The position numbers and the translations under genes were made by a program. From the NCBI RefSeq assembly GCF_001562275.1, contig NZ_CP014304.1:2108001-2172000 (forward strand): 64,000 nucleotides of DNA. The letters are read 5' to 3'. The stretch comes from Hymenobacter sp. PAMC 26628. Lineage in GTDB: Bacteria > Bacteroidota > Bacteroidia > Cytophagales > Hymenobacteraceae. This document shows, one piece after another, positions 42,366-53,013 of the stretch (positions are counted from its first letter, which is position 1; the number at the start of each line of letters is the position of its first letter). Under the pieces are notes generated by a model. It had not been told where the DNA came from, made no database searches, and saw only the letters and a program-made list of their open reading frames with translations.

Positions 42366-43604
42366 CTAAGCCGGCTGAGCAGTTTTGCTATACAGGCCCT
42401 TGTCGAGCTTGGCGGCTACGGTTTCGAAGGCACGGATGGTTTCCTCTACGTCGGCCAGCGTGTGCACGGCGGTGGGGATAAGGCGCAGCATGATGACGCC
42501 TTTGGGCACCACGGGGTACACCACAATGGAGCAAAAAATGCCGTGATTCTCGCGCAAATCGAAGGTAAGGGCCGTTGCGTCAGGGATTTCGCCGTTCAGG
42601 AACACCGGCGTCACCGGCGATTCGGTGGTGCCGATGTTGAAGCCTTTTTCGCGCAAGCCGCTTTGCAGGGCCCGCACGACGGTCCAGAGGTTTTCGCGGT
42701 ACTCGGGGTGGGCGCGAATCAGCTCCAGGCGCTTCAGGGCCCCTATTACGAGGGGCATGGGCAGCGATTTGGCGAAAATCTGGCTGCGCATGTTGTATCG
42801 CAAATATTCAATAACGGTTTCGGGCCCCGACACGAACGCGCCGATGCTGGCCATGCTCTTGGCGAAGGTGTAAAAGATTACGTCCACGCCCTCGGCGCAG
42901 GCCAAATGCTCGGCCGTGCCGGCCCCGGTGGGCCCCAACGTGCCGAAGCCGTGGGCGTCGTCGACGAAGATGCGGAAGTCGAACTTGGCCTTCAGGGCCA
43001 CGATTTCGGGCAGCTTGCCCAAGTTGCCCGACATGCCGAACATGCCCTCGGTAATCACCAGAATGCCGCCGCCGGTTTCGTCGGTCAGGCGCTTGGCGCG
43101 CTCAAGCTGCTTCTCGAGGCTGGCCATATCGTTGTGGTTAAACACGAACCGCTTGCCCTGGTGCAGGCGCACGCCGTCGATGATGCAGGCATGCGACTCG
43201 GCGTCGTACACGATGGCGTCGTGGCGGCTCACCAGCGCGTCGATGATACTCACCACGCCCTGGTAGCCGAAGTTGAGCAACAGGGCGGCGGGTTTCTGCA
43301 CGAAGTCGGCCAGCTCGTTTTCGAGCTGCTCGTGCAGGTTGGAGTTGCCACTCATGATGCGGGCCCCCATCGGGTAGGCCATGCCGAAGGCGGTGGCGCC
43401 GTCGATGTCGGCCTGCCGCACTTCGGGGTGGTTGGCCAGGCCCAGGTAGTTGTTCAGGCTCCAGGTAAGCACTTGCTTGCCGCGAAACTGCATCCGGGGC
43501 TGAATTTCGCCCTCTAGCTTGGGAAACGTGAAGTACCCGTGGGCGTAATGCGAGTGCGAGCCCAGCGGGCCCCGGTTGGCGGCGATGCGGTCAAAAATAT
43601 CCAC
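42366..43604 (-). CDS. PLP-dependent alpha-oxoamine synthase (serine palmitoyltransferase / KBL / BioF family)
   Basis: 412 residues, fold type I. The PLP lysine is Lys249 in YTFAKSMASIGAF; the cofactor-stacking His is in ESHACIIDG (His138) and the Asp/His pair in VDDAHGFG (215-220). TWSLNNYLGLANHPEV is typical of the family, which condenses an amino acid with acyl-CoA. In Bacteroidota such genes make sphingoid or sulfonolipid bases, KBL handles threonine catabolism and BioF biotin; no neighbouring gene decides among these. The N-terminus MDIFDRIAANRGPLG fits the Bacteroidota-specific branch annotated only as aminotransferase class I/II. Divergent from accC. Confidence 0.8.
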   Translation of the reverse strand: MDIFDRIAANRGPLGSHSHYAHGYFTFPKLEGEIQPRMQFRGKQVLTWSLNNYLGLANHPEVRQADIDGATAFGMAYPMGARIMSGNSNLHEQLENELADFVQKPAALLLNFGYQGVVSIIDALVSRHDAIVYDAESHACIIDGVRLHQGKRFVFNHNDMASLEKQLERAKRLTDETGGGILVITEGMFGMSGNLGKLPEIVALKAKFDFRIFVDDAHGFGTLGPTGAGTAEHLACAEGVDVIFYTFAKSMASIGAFVSGPETVIEYLRYNMRSQIFAKSLPMPLVIGALKRLELIRAHPEYRENLWTVVRALQSGLREKGFNIGTTESPVTPVFLNGEIPDATALTFDLRENHGIFCSIVVYPVVPKGVIMLRLIPTAVHTLADVEETIRAFETVAAKLDKGLYSKTAQPA

Positions 43605-43757
43605 GGAAGAAACGGAGTGGTAAAATGGAGAGTAAAGGACGGGAAGACCCAGCGGGCCAACTTGAAACGTTGTCTTATAATAAGGCCAATGACAAAGATA
43701 CCCCCGGGCCCGGGATGTACATAATTTAGGCTTAACAACCCGCCCGGCCCAGCGAGG

Positions 43758-43791
43758 TTTGCGGAGGCCGCGCGGTTTGCCGCTTTCTTTG
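43758..43791 (+). promoter_or_regulatory. Candidate promoter of accC
   Basis: TTTG at 43758-43761 and TTTCTTTG at 43784-43791 (one mismatch to TAnnTTTG) are separated by 22 bases, 31 bases before the ATG. Confidence 0.4.
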
Positions 43792-43822
43792 CGCCCAATC
43801 TGCCCGTTCTCCCACCCGCTGC

Positions 43823-45334
<1,512 letters not shown>

Positions 45335-45354
45335 GCGCGGCCCGCGGCTCTCAC

Positions 45355-45399
45355 CAAAGCAAACGCCCCGGGCTGATTCAGCCCGGGGCGTTTGCTTTG
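45355..45399. terminator. Bidirectional terminator between accC and gpmA
   Basis: caaagcaaacgccccgggct and its reverse complement form a near-perfect 20-bp stem with a 5-base loop. Confidence 0.9.
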
Positions 45400-45403
45400 C
45401 CCT

Positions 45404-46093
45404 TTACTCCAAATAATAATGTCTTATCCTGTCTAAATTATCATCTAGCTCGTACACGAGCGGCACGCCGGTGGGGATGTCCAGGTTCGTTACCTCCTCG
45501 TCCGAAAGGTGGTCGATGTACTGCACCAGGGCGCGCAGGCTGTTGCCGTGGGCGCACACAATCACCTTCTGGTTGCGGCGCAGGGCCCCCATTATTTTCT
45601 CGGTCCAGAACGGCATGACGCGGGCCATGGTCTCGGTCAGGTTCTCGGTGAGGGGCAGCTCGCGGTCGGTGAGGTGCTGGTAGCGCAGGTCGTGGCCGGG
45701 GAAGCGCGGGTCGTCGGGGGTGATGGCCGGCGGGTGCGCGTGGGGGTCGCGGCGCCACTGCTGCACCTGGTCGGCGCCGTACTGAGTAGCGGTTTCGGCC
45801 TTGTTGAGGCCTTGCAGGGCCCCGTAGAACCGCTCGTTCAGGCGCCACGACTTCTGCACCGGAATCCAGAGCTGGTCCATTTCCTCCAGCGCGAGGTCGA
45901 GCGTTTTGATGGCGCGCTTCAGCACCGACGTGAAGCCCAGATCAAAGGCGTAGCCGTTGGCTTTCAGGAGGTGGCCGGCGTGCACGGCCTGTTGGCGGCC
46001 GGCTTCCGTCAGGTCCACGTCGGTCCAGCCGGTGAAGCGGTTTTCCTGGTTCCAGACGCTTTCGCCGTGGCGCAGCAACACGAGTTTTTCCAT
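45404..46093 (-). CDS. gpmA: 2,3-bisphosphoglycerate-dependent phosphoglycerate mutase
   Basis: 229 residues, normal for dPGM. The catalytic phosphohistidine is His9 in LLRHGES, Glu87 lies in [11 protein letters not shown], and the second His is His182 in [25 protein letters not shown] and SVLKRAIKT are family motifs. It interconverts 3- and 2-phosphoglycerate in glycolysis. A TACCTTTC element (minus strand 46126-46119) may be its -7 box. Confidence 0.95.
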   Translation of the reverse strand: MEKLVLLRHGESVWNQENRFTGWTDVDLTEAGRQQAVHAGHLLKANGYAFDLGFTSVLKRAIKTLDLALEEMDQLWIPVQKSWRLNERFYGALQGLNKAETATQYGADQVQQWRRDPHAHPPAITPDDPRFPGHDLRYQHLTDRELPLTENLTETMARVMPFWTEKIMGALRRNQKVIVCAHGNSLRALVQYIDHLSDEEVTNLDIPTGVPLVYELDDNLDRIRHYYLE

Positions 46094-46261
46094 GCGGGAC
46101 GTGAATTAAAGTGAAGGCCGAAAGGTACTCGGCCCAACCGTTGGCTTCGATGAAGCCGGGGCCCCAGCACGGCCCGCCGGGGGCCCTAATGTTTCCCCAA
46201 CCCACTGCCCCACCGAACCGTTGAACCGTCGAATCCTTTCGTCTTCCAACCCCTACCGGCC

Positions 46262-47254
46262 ATGCGCATCGTTGCCCTCGAAGAGCATTTTTCCTTTCCC
46301 GACATGGTCGAGCGCATCCGGCCCGCCGTGCGGGCGCAGGCTGGCTGGCCGCCGTCGGATGCCCCCAACTCGCCGGAGCAGCAGCACCGGGCGCAGCTGG
46401 CCGAAATTGGGGCCGAACGCCTCCGGCTGATGGACGAGGTGGGCGTTATGGTGCAGGTGCTGTCCGTGGCGGGCCCCGGGGCCGAGCTGTTACCACCTAC
46501 CGAGGGCCCCGCCTTCGCGCGCGAGTACAACGACCGCCTGGCGCAGGCCATTGCCGCGCACCCCAACCGCTTCGCCGGCTTCGCGCACCTGCCCGTCACC
46601 AACCCCGAAGCCGCCGCCGACGAGCTGGCCCGCACCGTGGAAACCCACGGTTTCGCGGGGGCCCTGCTGAACGGCACCACCGACGGCCTGTTCCTCGACG
46701 ACCCGCGGTTTGCCCCGCTGCTGGCCCGGGCCGAGGCGCTGGGCGTACCGCTGTACCTGCACCCCGGCATTCCACCCGCCCCGGTGCGCGACGCGTACTA
46801 CAGCAATTTGCCCCACGGGCTGGGCTTCAACCTGAGCATCGCCGGTTTCGGCTGGCACGCCGAAACGGCCATCCACGTGCTGCGCCTCGTGCTTGCGGGC
46901 ACCCTGGAACGCTACCCCCGCCTGCAGCTCATCATCGGCCACATGGGCGAAATGCTGCCCGTGATGGTGGCCCGCTGCGACCAAATCCTGGCCCCCAAAA
47001 TCACTCAATTGCCGCGCACCGTGTCCCAAACCCTGCGCGACCAAGTGTACCTCACCACCAGCGGCATCTTCACCCGCCCGCCGCTCGAAGCCGCCCTGGC
47101 CACCTTCGGCATCGACCGCGTGCTGTTTTCCATCGACTACCCCTTCGCCCCCAACGCCCCCGGCAAAGCCTTCCTCGACGGCCTGCAAATGGCCCCAATC
47201 GACTTAGAAAAGCTGGCCTACGGGAACGCGGACAGGGTTTTGAAATTGGTATAA
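46262..47254 (+). CDS. Amidohydrolase-family metal-dependent (decarboxylase-like) protein
   Basis: 330 residues, amidohydrolase 2 / ACMSD superfamily. The N-terminus ALEEHFSFP resembles gamma-resorcylate and 5-carboxyvanillate decarboxylases, where Glu and His of this segment bind the metal. Further expected ligands are His167 (LYLHPGIPP), His227 (IIGHMGEML) and Asp292 (FSIDYPF). It probably decarboxylates or hydrolyses an aromatic acid; substrate unknown. Single gene followed by a stable hairpin. Confidence 0.85.
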   Translation: MRIVALEEHFSFPDMVERIRPAVRAQAGWPPSDAPNSPEQQHRAQLAEIGAERLRLMDEVGVMVQVLSVAGPGAELLPPTEGPAFAREYNDRLAQAIAAHPNRFAGFAHLPVTNPEAAADELARTVETHGFAGALLNGTTDGLFLDDPRFAPLLARAEALGVPLYLHPGIPPAPVRDAYYSNLPHGLGFNLSIAGFGWHAETAIHVLRLVLAGTLERYPRLQLIIGHMGEMLPVMVARCDQILAPKITQLPRTVSQTLRDQVYLTTSGIFTRPPLEAALATFGIDRVLFSIDYPFAPNAPGKAFLDGLQMAPIDLEKLAYGNADRVLKLV

Positions 47255-47258
47255 ATGA

Positions 47259-47292
47259 TTAGGGCCCCCGCCAGATTTGGCGGGGGCCCTAA
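47259..47292 (+). terminator. Hairpin after the amidohydrolase gene
   Basis: ttagggcccccgcc / ggcgggggccctaa with a 6-base loop (47259-47272 with 47279-47292). No T-run follows. Confidence 0.55.
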
Positions 47293-47368
47293 CGGCTAGC
47301 CTTGTTGGGTTGGCTACCCAAGAAAGAGTGTTATTTAACTCTGGTTTTTTGTGTAGGGATTTTTAGTT

Positions 47369-48208
47369 CTACCAATTCCTATAAGGAATATCTGAAGCTG
47401 TTACATTACTACATGGAAGCAATTTGCATGCTTGCCTTGCTAAATCTTGTCGTGGCCCTGGACCAACTACTATGGATGAGAACTTAAGTTGTTCGTTTTC
47501 ATTTACTAATGGGATTTTTATGTAAGGAATAAGTATATCTTTCCCTTCTCTCAATTTCACATTACCTACATCGGATGCAGAAAGCTTTTTTATCAACCTC
47601 CATTCTCTCTCTTCCGCAAACTTTGGATGCTTGAGACGTGCTGCATGATACGATAAAGTTCCTCCCAGTGCTCGCAACCCACGAATAAACATATTATATT
47701 GATAGCCTTCGACCGTGTTATTATCATGTGATACCCGAGCGGATTTTTCTTGCAATTCTAAAAAATGAGCAGGCTGCATACGTATTACTTCAGAACGAAT
47801 ATATTCCTTTTGTTTATTTTTATCATAAATACATTGAACAAGCTCCAAGTTATTATTTTCAATAATTCCTCCCAACAATTCTTTATCAAAGGAAAAAGAA
47901 AAACCACCATTAGGGCTATATCCTCTCCATTGAGATAATAAATCATCCTGTTCTGTTAAAGAGAATGTATAAATATGTACTATCTCAGGATCTATAAAAA
48001 GCCCTGTGTAATTAATACCTGGGTAATCTTCACCAATTATCTCAAAAGCTAGTTTTGTTGCGTATTTATACTCTTCAATATCATTTTGATACTGAACATT
48101 AGTCATCCATAAAGATTTGCTTTGTAATATTCCATTGAACCCGCTTGGCGTAGAATAATGGTAAAGCTTTTCTAGATCAATTTGAAGTTTTTCGACCGTC
48201 GTTTCCAT
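47369..48208 (-). CDS. DUF2971-like protein, low-GC foreign gene
   Basis: 279 residues. The N-terminus LYHYSTPSGFNGILQSKSLWMTN, then SLTEQDDLLSQWRGYSPNGGF and EEREWRLIKK are the recurring motifs of DUF2971 proteins. Their biochemical function is not established; they are often found in accessory and defence-associated regions. Base composition is strikingly AT-rich compared with every neighbour, with long A and T runs, which points to horizontal acquisition. It lies beside the truncated bshB1 copy, in the one clearly accessory stretch of this half of the window. No partner gene is adjacent, so a solo role or passenger status are both open. Confidence 0.75.
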   Translation of the reverse strand: METTVEKLQIDLEKLYHYSTPSGFNGILQSKSLWMTNVQYQNDIEEYKYATKLAFEIIGEDYPGINYTGLFIDPEIVHIYTFSLTEQDDLLSQWRGYSPNGGFSFSFDKELLGGIIENNNLELVQCIYDKNKQKEYIRSEVIRMQPAHFLELQEKSARVSHDNNTVEGYQYNMFIRGLRALGGTLSYHAARLKHPKFAEEREWRLIKKLSASDVGNVKLREGKDILIPYIKIPLVNENEQLKFSSIVVGPGPRQDLARQACKLLPCSNVTASDIPYRNW

Positions 48209-48274
48209 AGTAAAAATTGAGTTAAAAGAAGACGCTAAATAAGCTATGAAAGGGTTCAGTACTACTATACGTTT

Positions 48275-48634
48275 CTAAAATTGCTCTGTCACCTCGCGCA
48301 CGCCCACCGGGCGGGCGGCGGTGAAGCCCTCCCCGAACTCCACCCCGATGATGTGGCCGAACTCGCGGGCCCGCGCCTCCATGAAGCGCTCGAACGGCTG
48401 GCCCGACAGGTACGTGGCGGGGGCCCCGGGGGCGGCGTGGGGGTTGAAGAACTGGCTGCCGAAGGCGTGGATGGCGGCCCACTTGCCCGGCCAGTAAGGC
48501 GTGATGTCCACCACGAAAGCCGGCACCAGCGGCTGGTCCTGGATGTAGTGGTACACCTTGCGGGGCCGCCAGGGGGCCTGCGGCTGGCCGTGCTCGTCCA
48601 GCGTTTCGATCATGCGCAAGCCGCTTAGAAAGCA
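48275..48634 (-). pseudogene. Truncated duplicate of bshB1 (3' third only)
   Basis: 48283-48634 repeats 50985-51336 with about five differences in 352 bases and encodes the last ~115 residues of BshB1 (FLSGLRMIETLDEHGQ to VGVREVTE). The metal-binding N-terminus (AHPDD) is missing and the C-terminus ends Gln-Phe instead of Leu-Val. It cannot be an active deacetylase. It is the left member of a direct repeat enclosing the next two genes. Confidence 0.9.
48283..48634. repeat. 352-bp direct repeat, left copy
   Basis: About 98-99 percent identical by eye to 50985-51336; same orientation, 2702 bp apart. The mismatches cluster at the two ends, the interior is identical as far as I can read. Confidence 0.92.
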
Positions 48635-48734
48635 GCGGCCGCGTGGCCAAGCACACTGCACTAACTTGGCCGCACTTTTAATCCCAGACCGCATGGCAGT
48701 TTTGACTGCTGGCTCCGGGTTTTTTCTGCTTCTT

Positions 48735-49895
48735 ATGCTTCGAAAACTACTTTTCTGGCTGGCCTTGCCGGCAACGGTTGCCTGCACCCGCCCGGCCGCA
48801 CCCGGCGCTAACGGCGCCGCCGCCGCCTATTTCCCGGCGGCCGGCAACGCCTGGCAGCACCAGGCCCCGGCCGCCGCCGGCTTCGACGGGGCCCGCCTGG
48901 CCGAGGCCGTGGCCTTCGCCCAAACCCAGGAAACCACCCAGATGACGCCCAACTTCTCCACCCAGGAGGAGATTTTTGGCAAGCTGCTCGGGCCCATGCC
49001 CACCAGCCGGGCCGCCACCAACGGCCTCGTGCTCCGGCACGGCTACATTGTGGCCGAATGGGGCGACACCGAGCGGGCCGACCCCACCTACAGCGTGGCC
49101 AAAAGCGTGCTGTCCACCCTGCTGGGCATTACCCTCGACCGCGACCTCATCAAAGACATTCACGACCCCGTGGCCCAGTATGTGCACGACGGCGGCTACG
49201 ATTCCCCGCACAACCGCCTCATCACTTGGGAGCACCACGCCCGCCAAACCAGCGAGTGGGAAGGCGAGCTGTGGGGCAAAAATGCCGATTTTATCGGCTC
49301 CGAAGCCTTTGGCAAGGGCGAGCGGAAGCCCCGTGCGCTACAGGCGCCGGGCACGTACTTCGAATACAACGACGTGCGCATCAACCGCTTCGCCCTCTCG
49401 CTGCTGCGCCTGTGGCAAAAGCCGCTGCCAGCCGTATTCAAGCAGGAAGTGATGGACCCCATCGGCGCGTCGGCCTCCTGGCAGTGGGTGACCTACCCCA
49501 ACGCCGTAGCCACGGTGAACGGCCAAGCCCTGCCCTCGGTGAGCGGCGGCACGCGCTGGGGCGGCGGGCTGCGCATCAGCGCCCGCGACGAGGCCCGCTT
49601 CGGTTACCTGCTGCTGCGCCAGGGCCGCTGGGGCGGCCGCCAAATCGTATCGTCTGATTGGGTGCGGCAGGCCACCACGCGCGGCCCCGTGGGGCCCGAC
49701 TACGGCTACCTCTGGTGGCTCAACACCGAAAAGAAAGCCTGGCCCGATGCCCCGGCCACCAGCTACGCCGCCCTGGGCGCGGGCTCCAACACCATTTGGG
49801 TCGACCCCGAGCACAACCTGGTGATTGTGTGGCGCTGGCACAACGGCAGCCCCAACGAGTTGATAAAACGCGTGCTGGGGGCCCTGAAATCGTAA
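48735..49895 (+). CDS. Serine hydrolase, class C beta-lactamase-like lipoprotein
   Basis: 386 residues. A lipobox (LPATVAC, Cys17) predicts a lipoprotein. The SxxK motif is SVAK (Ser120, Lys123) and the YxN motif lies in FEYNDVRIN; the C-terminal part contains YGYLWWLN and ALGAGSNTIWVDPEHNLVIV. The fold is shared by class C beta-lactamases, D-aminopeptidases and esterases; nothing shows antibiotic hydrolysis. An in-frame ATG at 48693 would add 14 residues but spoils the signal peptide. The gene starts 100 bases after the truncated bshB1 copy and is followed after 4 bases by the isoaspartyl peptidase gene, so the pair is an operon. Confidence 0.83.
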   Translation: MLRKLLFWLALPATVACTRPAAPGANGAAAAYFPAAGNAWQHQAPAAAGFDGARLAEAVAFAQTQETTQMTPNFSTQEEIFGKLLGPMPTSRAATNGLVLRHGYIVAEWGDTERADPTYSVAKSVLSTLLGITLDRDLIKDIHDPVAQYVHDGGYDSPHNRLITWEHHARQTSEWEGELWGKNADFIGSEAFGKGERKPRALQAPGTYFEYNDVRINRFALSLLRLWQKPLPAVFKQEVMDPIGASASWQWVTYPNAVATVNGQALPSVSGGTRWGGGLRISARDEARFGYLLLRQGRWGGRQIVSSDWVRQATTRGPVGPDYGYLWWLNTEKKAWPDAPATSYAALGAGSNTIWVDPEHNLVIVWRWHNGSPNELIKRVLGALKS

Positions 49896-49899
49896 CGTC

Positions 49900-50841
49900 A
49901 TGCTTCCCATGCCTCCCGCCAATTTCACGCTGCTCCTGCACGGCGGCTCGGGCCGCCTACACCCGGCCGGCACGCCGTTTCCGCAGGAAGCTGCCTACGG
50001 ACGTACGCTGGCGGCCGCCGCGCAGGCCGGCTTCGCGGTGCTGGCCGGGGGCGGCAGCAGCCTAGCGGCGGTAGAAACCAGTCTACGCCTGCTCGAAGAC
50101 TCGCCCCTATTCAACGCCGGGCGCGGCTCGGTGTTTTCGCACGCCGGGCTGAACGAGATGGACGCGGCCCTGATGGACGGCGCCACACTGCGGGCCGGCG
50201 CGGTGGCGGGCGTGCGCACCGTGCGCAACCCAATTTCGGCCGCCCGGGCCGTGCTCGAGCGTTCGGCTCACGTGCTGCTCACGGGCGCCGGCGCCGACCA
50301 GTTTGCCGCCGAAATGGGCCTGGAAACGGCCCCGCCAGAGTGGTTTCGAACGGAGGAGCGCTGGCAGCAGTTTCAGGCCCTGCAAGCGGCCGCAGCCCAC
50401 CCCGCGGCCCCGCCCACTAAATACGGCACCGTGGGCGCTGTGGCCCTCGACCAGGCCGGGCACCTAGCGGCCGGCACGTCCACCGGCGGCATGCTGAACA
50501 AGCAGTACGGCCGGGTGGGCGACTCGCCGATCATCGGGGCCGGCACCTACGCCAACCACGTGTGCGCCGTGTCGGGCACCGGGCACGGCGAGTTTTTCAT
50601 TCGCCACGCGGTGGCCCACGACATCGCCGCGCTGATGGAGTACCGGGGCCTAAGCGTAGAGGCGGCCGCGCACCGGGTCATCCACGAGAAAGTGGCGCCG
50701 GCGGGCGGCAAGGGCGGCGTCATCGCCCTCGACGCGCGCGGCCACGTGGCCATGCCCCACAGCACCGAAGGCCTGTTTTGGGCCTACATGAGCGCCGACG
50801 GCCGGACCGGCACCAACGTGTGCAACATGATTGTGGAGTAG
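49900..50841 (+). CDS. Isoaspartyl peptidase / L-asparaginase (Ntn hydrolase, plant type)
   Basis: 313 residues. Autoprocessing is expected before Thr177 in KYGTVGAVALD, the N-terminal nucleophile of the beta subunit. LLLHGGSG, SPLFNAGRGSVF, MDGATLRAGAVAGV and STGGMLNKQYGRVGDSPIIG are family signatures. It cleaves isoaspartyl dipeptides and can hydrolyse asparagine. There is no signal peptide. It is translationally close to the serine hydrolase gene (4-base gap); both lie within the 352-bp direct repeats. Confidence 0.92.
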   Translation: MLPMPPANFTLLLHGGSGRLHPAGTPFPQEAAYGRTLAAAAQAGFAVLAGGGSSLAAVETSLRLLEDSPLFNAGRGSVFSHAGLNEMDAALMDGATLRAGAVAGVRTVRNPISAARAVLERSAHVLLTGAGADQFAAEMGLETAPPEWFRTEERWQQFQALQAAAAHPAAPPTKYGTVGAVALDQAGHLAAGTSTGGMLNKQYGRVGDSPIIGAGTYANHVCAVSGTGHGEFFIRHAVAHDIAALMEYRGLSVEAAAHRVIHEKVAPAGGKGGVIALDARGHVAMPHSTEGLFWAYMSADGRTGTNVCNMIVE

Positions 50842-50976
50842 CCGGGGGGACACCGAGAATTGCGTGGTCGCGTAGGTAATATTGGCGCCGGACTAAAGTG
50901 TGGGGTCAACTGCAAGCTTACCCTCTACTGGCTTACCGAACGGGGAATTATACAAAGAGTACTGGTGCTTTTGTAG

Positions 50977-51705
50977 CTACACCAGCTCTGTTACCTCGCG
51001 CACGCCCACCGGGCGGGCGGCGGTGAAGCCCTCCCCGAACTCCACCCCGATGATGTGGCCGAACTCGCGGGCCCGCGCCTCCATGAAGCGCTCGAACGGC
51101 TGGCCCGACAGGTACGTGGCGGGGGCCCCGGGGGCGGCGTGGGGGTTGAAGAACTGGCTGCCGAAGGCGTGGATGGCGGCCCACTTGCCCGGCCAGTAAG
51201 GCGTGATGTCCACCACGAAAGCCGGCACCAGCGGCTGGTCCTGGATGTAGTGGTACACCTTGCGGGGCCGCCAGGGGGCCTGCGGCTGGCCGTGCTCGTC
51301 CAACGTTTCGATCATGCGCAGGCCGCTCAGGAAGCACGCATCAATGGCCAGCTGGGCCCCCTTGCCGTGGTCGGGGTGGCGGTCGGCCACGGCGTTGCAA
51401 AGCACCACATCGGGCTGGTAGCGGCGCAGCGCGGCAATGAGCGGCAGCTGGTGTTCCCGGTCGTTGCGAAAAAAGCCGTCGGGCAAGCCTAAATTTTCGC
51501 GCACGCTCAGGCCCAGGATTTGGCTGGCCGCGGCGGCTTCGGCGGCCCGAATTTCGACGCTACCGCGGGTGCCCAGCTCGCCGCGGGTGAAATCAACCAC
51601 GCCAACGGTTTTGCCCGCGGCGCGGGCCGCCAGCAGCGTGCCGGCGCACGACATTTCCACGTCGTCCGGGTGGGCCCCCAAGGCCAGGATATCCAGTTTA
51701 GTCAT
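50977..51705 (-). CDS. bshB1: Bacillithiol biosynthesis deacetylase BshB1
   Basis: 242 residues, LmbE/PIG-L family zinc deacetylase. The metal motif AHPDDVE is at 11-17, with the third ligand region in AVADRHPDHGKG. It removes acetyl from GlcNAc-malate to give GlcN-malate, the second step to bacillithiol, a thiol used by many Bacteroidota. The C-terminal FEEARAREFGH-like segment here reads RFMEARAREFGHIIGVEFGE. Start ATG at 51705 begins MTKLDILALGAHPDD. Its 3' third is duplicated at 48283. trxB nearby fits a thiol-redox neighbourhood, though not an operon. Confidence 0.94.
   Translation of the reverse strand: MTKLDILALGAHPDDVEMSCAGTLLAARAAGKTVGVVDFTRGELGTRGSVEIRAAEAAAASQILGLSVRENLGLPDGFFRNDREHQLPLIAALRRYQPDVVLCNAVADRHPDHGKGAQLAIDACFLSGLRMIETLDEHGQPQAPWRPRKVYHYIQDQPLVPAFVVDITPYWPGKWAAIHAFGSQFFNPHAAPGAPATYLSGQPFERFMEARAREFGHIIGVEFGEGFTAARPVGVREVTELV
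50985..51336. repeat. 352-bp direct repeat, right copy (inside intact bshB1)
   Basis: Counterpart of 48283-48634. It covers the last ~117 codons of bshB1 except the final two codons and stop. Confidence 0.92.
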
Positions 51706-51839
51706 GGGTAATGCGGAGTTAAAGGTTGCCGTACTTACCATTACACGCCCATTGAGCAGCGCATATACAGCACGGGGAAATCAACGAGCCCTACCAAAAA
51801 CGGCAGTGCCCTGCCTGCCGTAGGCAGCCGGCCGGGGCC

Positions 51840-52985
51840 CTACTTGATGCGCAGCTTCTTGCCGGGTTGCAGCTTCTTGACGCCTGGGTTCAGGCGCTTC
51901 AACGTGCTCAGGCCGACGCCGTATTTTTCGGCTACTTCCGAGAGCGTATCGCCAGCGCGTACGCGGTGCGTAACCACCACGCGGGCGGCCCGGGGCTCGC
52001 TGCGGCGGCTACTACCCCCGCTGCTGCGCCGGCCGCCCGTGAGGCTACCGCCGCCGCGGTGCAAGGCCCGGCTGTAGTAATTGAACAGCGCCGAGGTGAT
52101 GGTGAAGTTGTCCTTGCGCAGCTTGTTTTCGGGAAAATCGTAGAGCTGAATGGGATTGATGGGGTTGCCTTGGTAGCGTACCTCAAAGTGCAGGTGTGAG
52201 CCCGAGCTGTGGCCCGTGCTGCCGCCGTAGGCAATGAGCTGGCCGGCCTTTACGAAGGTGCCCACCGGCACCAGAGCCTTGCTGAGGTGGCCGTACAGTG
52301 TTTCGAGGCCATTGTAGTGGCGCACCAACAGGTAATTGCCGTAACCCGAGCCGTCCCACTTGCTGATGCGCACCACGCCGTCGAACACCGCCTTCACCGA
52401 GTCGCCAGTCTCCAGGTCCAGGTCCACCCCAAAGTGCCAGCGGTAGCCCCGGAAGCCAAACCCCGACGTGATGGGCGTCGCCGCCATCGGCATCTGGCTG
52501 AACCGCTCGCGGCTGGCGTCCGTCAACTTGAGGTTCACCGAGTCGCGGAAGCGGCGGCCGTCCACGTGGTAGGGGTTGATGCTTTGCGTGTCCCAGATGG
52601 AATAGTAGCCCGCCACTTTCACCCACGACGAATCGATAAGCACTTCCTCCGACATTTCCACAATCTCCTGCCCGCCCTCGTTGAGCGTAGTGGTGTCCTC
52701 GCTCACGATGCTCAGCTTCTTGGCCGGGTTGAAGCGCAACGACTTGGCCGCGTCGGAGTTATCGTCGTGTATTTCCTCGGTTTTAATGATGGTCGTGGTG
52801 TCGGGCCGCACATACTTCATGCGCGGGGTTTTCACCCGGAAGAATTCCGACTGCCGGCCCGTACGCTCGTTTTTGGGGTGCGCCGGCCGCCGGCCCTGGG
52901 CCCCTACCGGAGCGGTGCCCAGGCCAGCCAGCAACAGCACAAGCAGCGCTACGGGGCGCAAAAATTTTAAATGAAAACTCAGCAA
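51840..52985 (-). CDS. M23 family metallopeptidase with C-terminal LysM
   Basis: 381 residues. An N-terminal signal/anchor (about 8-30, LLVLLLAGLGTAPVGAQ) is followed by a spacer, then the M23 domain (about 170-300). Zinc ligands are His184 and Asp188 (HFGVDLD) and His266 (HLHFEV), with catalytic His233 (YGHLSKAL). A basic Ser/Arg/Gly linker leads to a LysM domain (about 335-381, HRVRAGDTLSEVAEKYGV). It should cut peptidoglycan cross-links, tethered by LysM. The start is a TTG (52985), the only codon that includes the whole signal segment. Confidence 0.9.
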   Translation of the reverse strand: MLSFHLKFLRPVALLVLLLAGLGTAPVGAQGRRPAHPKNERTGRQSEFFRVKTPRMKYVRPDTTTIIKTEEIHDDNSDAAKSLRFNPAKKLSIVSEDTTTLNEGGQEIVEMSEEVLIDSSWVKVAGYYSIWDTQSINPYHVDGRRFRDSVNLKLTDASRERFSQMPMAATPITSGFGFRGYRWHFGVDLDLETGDSVKAVFDGVVRISKWDGSGYGNYLLVRHYNGLETLYGHLSKALVPVGTFVKAGQLIAYGGSTGHSSGSHLHFEVRYQGNPINPIQLYDFPENKLRKDNFTITSALFNYYSRALHRGGGSLTGGRRSSGGSSRRSEPRAARVVVTHRVRAGDTLSEVAEKYGVGLSTLKRLNPGVKKLQPGKKLRIK

Positions 52986-53013
52986 AAGCAGGAAAGCAAA
53001 GCAAAAACCAGAA

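Noticed and set aside
48275..48787. 170-residue protein covering the truncated bshB1 copy
   Set aside because: The N-terminal 55 residues are unrelated read-through sequence and the metal-binding half is absent; treated as a pseudogene.
48735..49895. Antibiotic-resistance beta-lactamase
   Set aside because: Only the general SxxK/YxN serine-hydrolase pattern is seen; it is shared by esterases and D-aminopeptidases.
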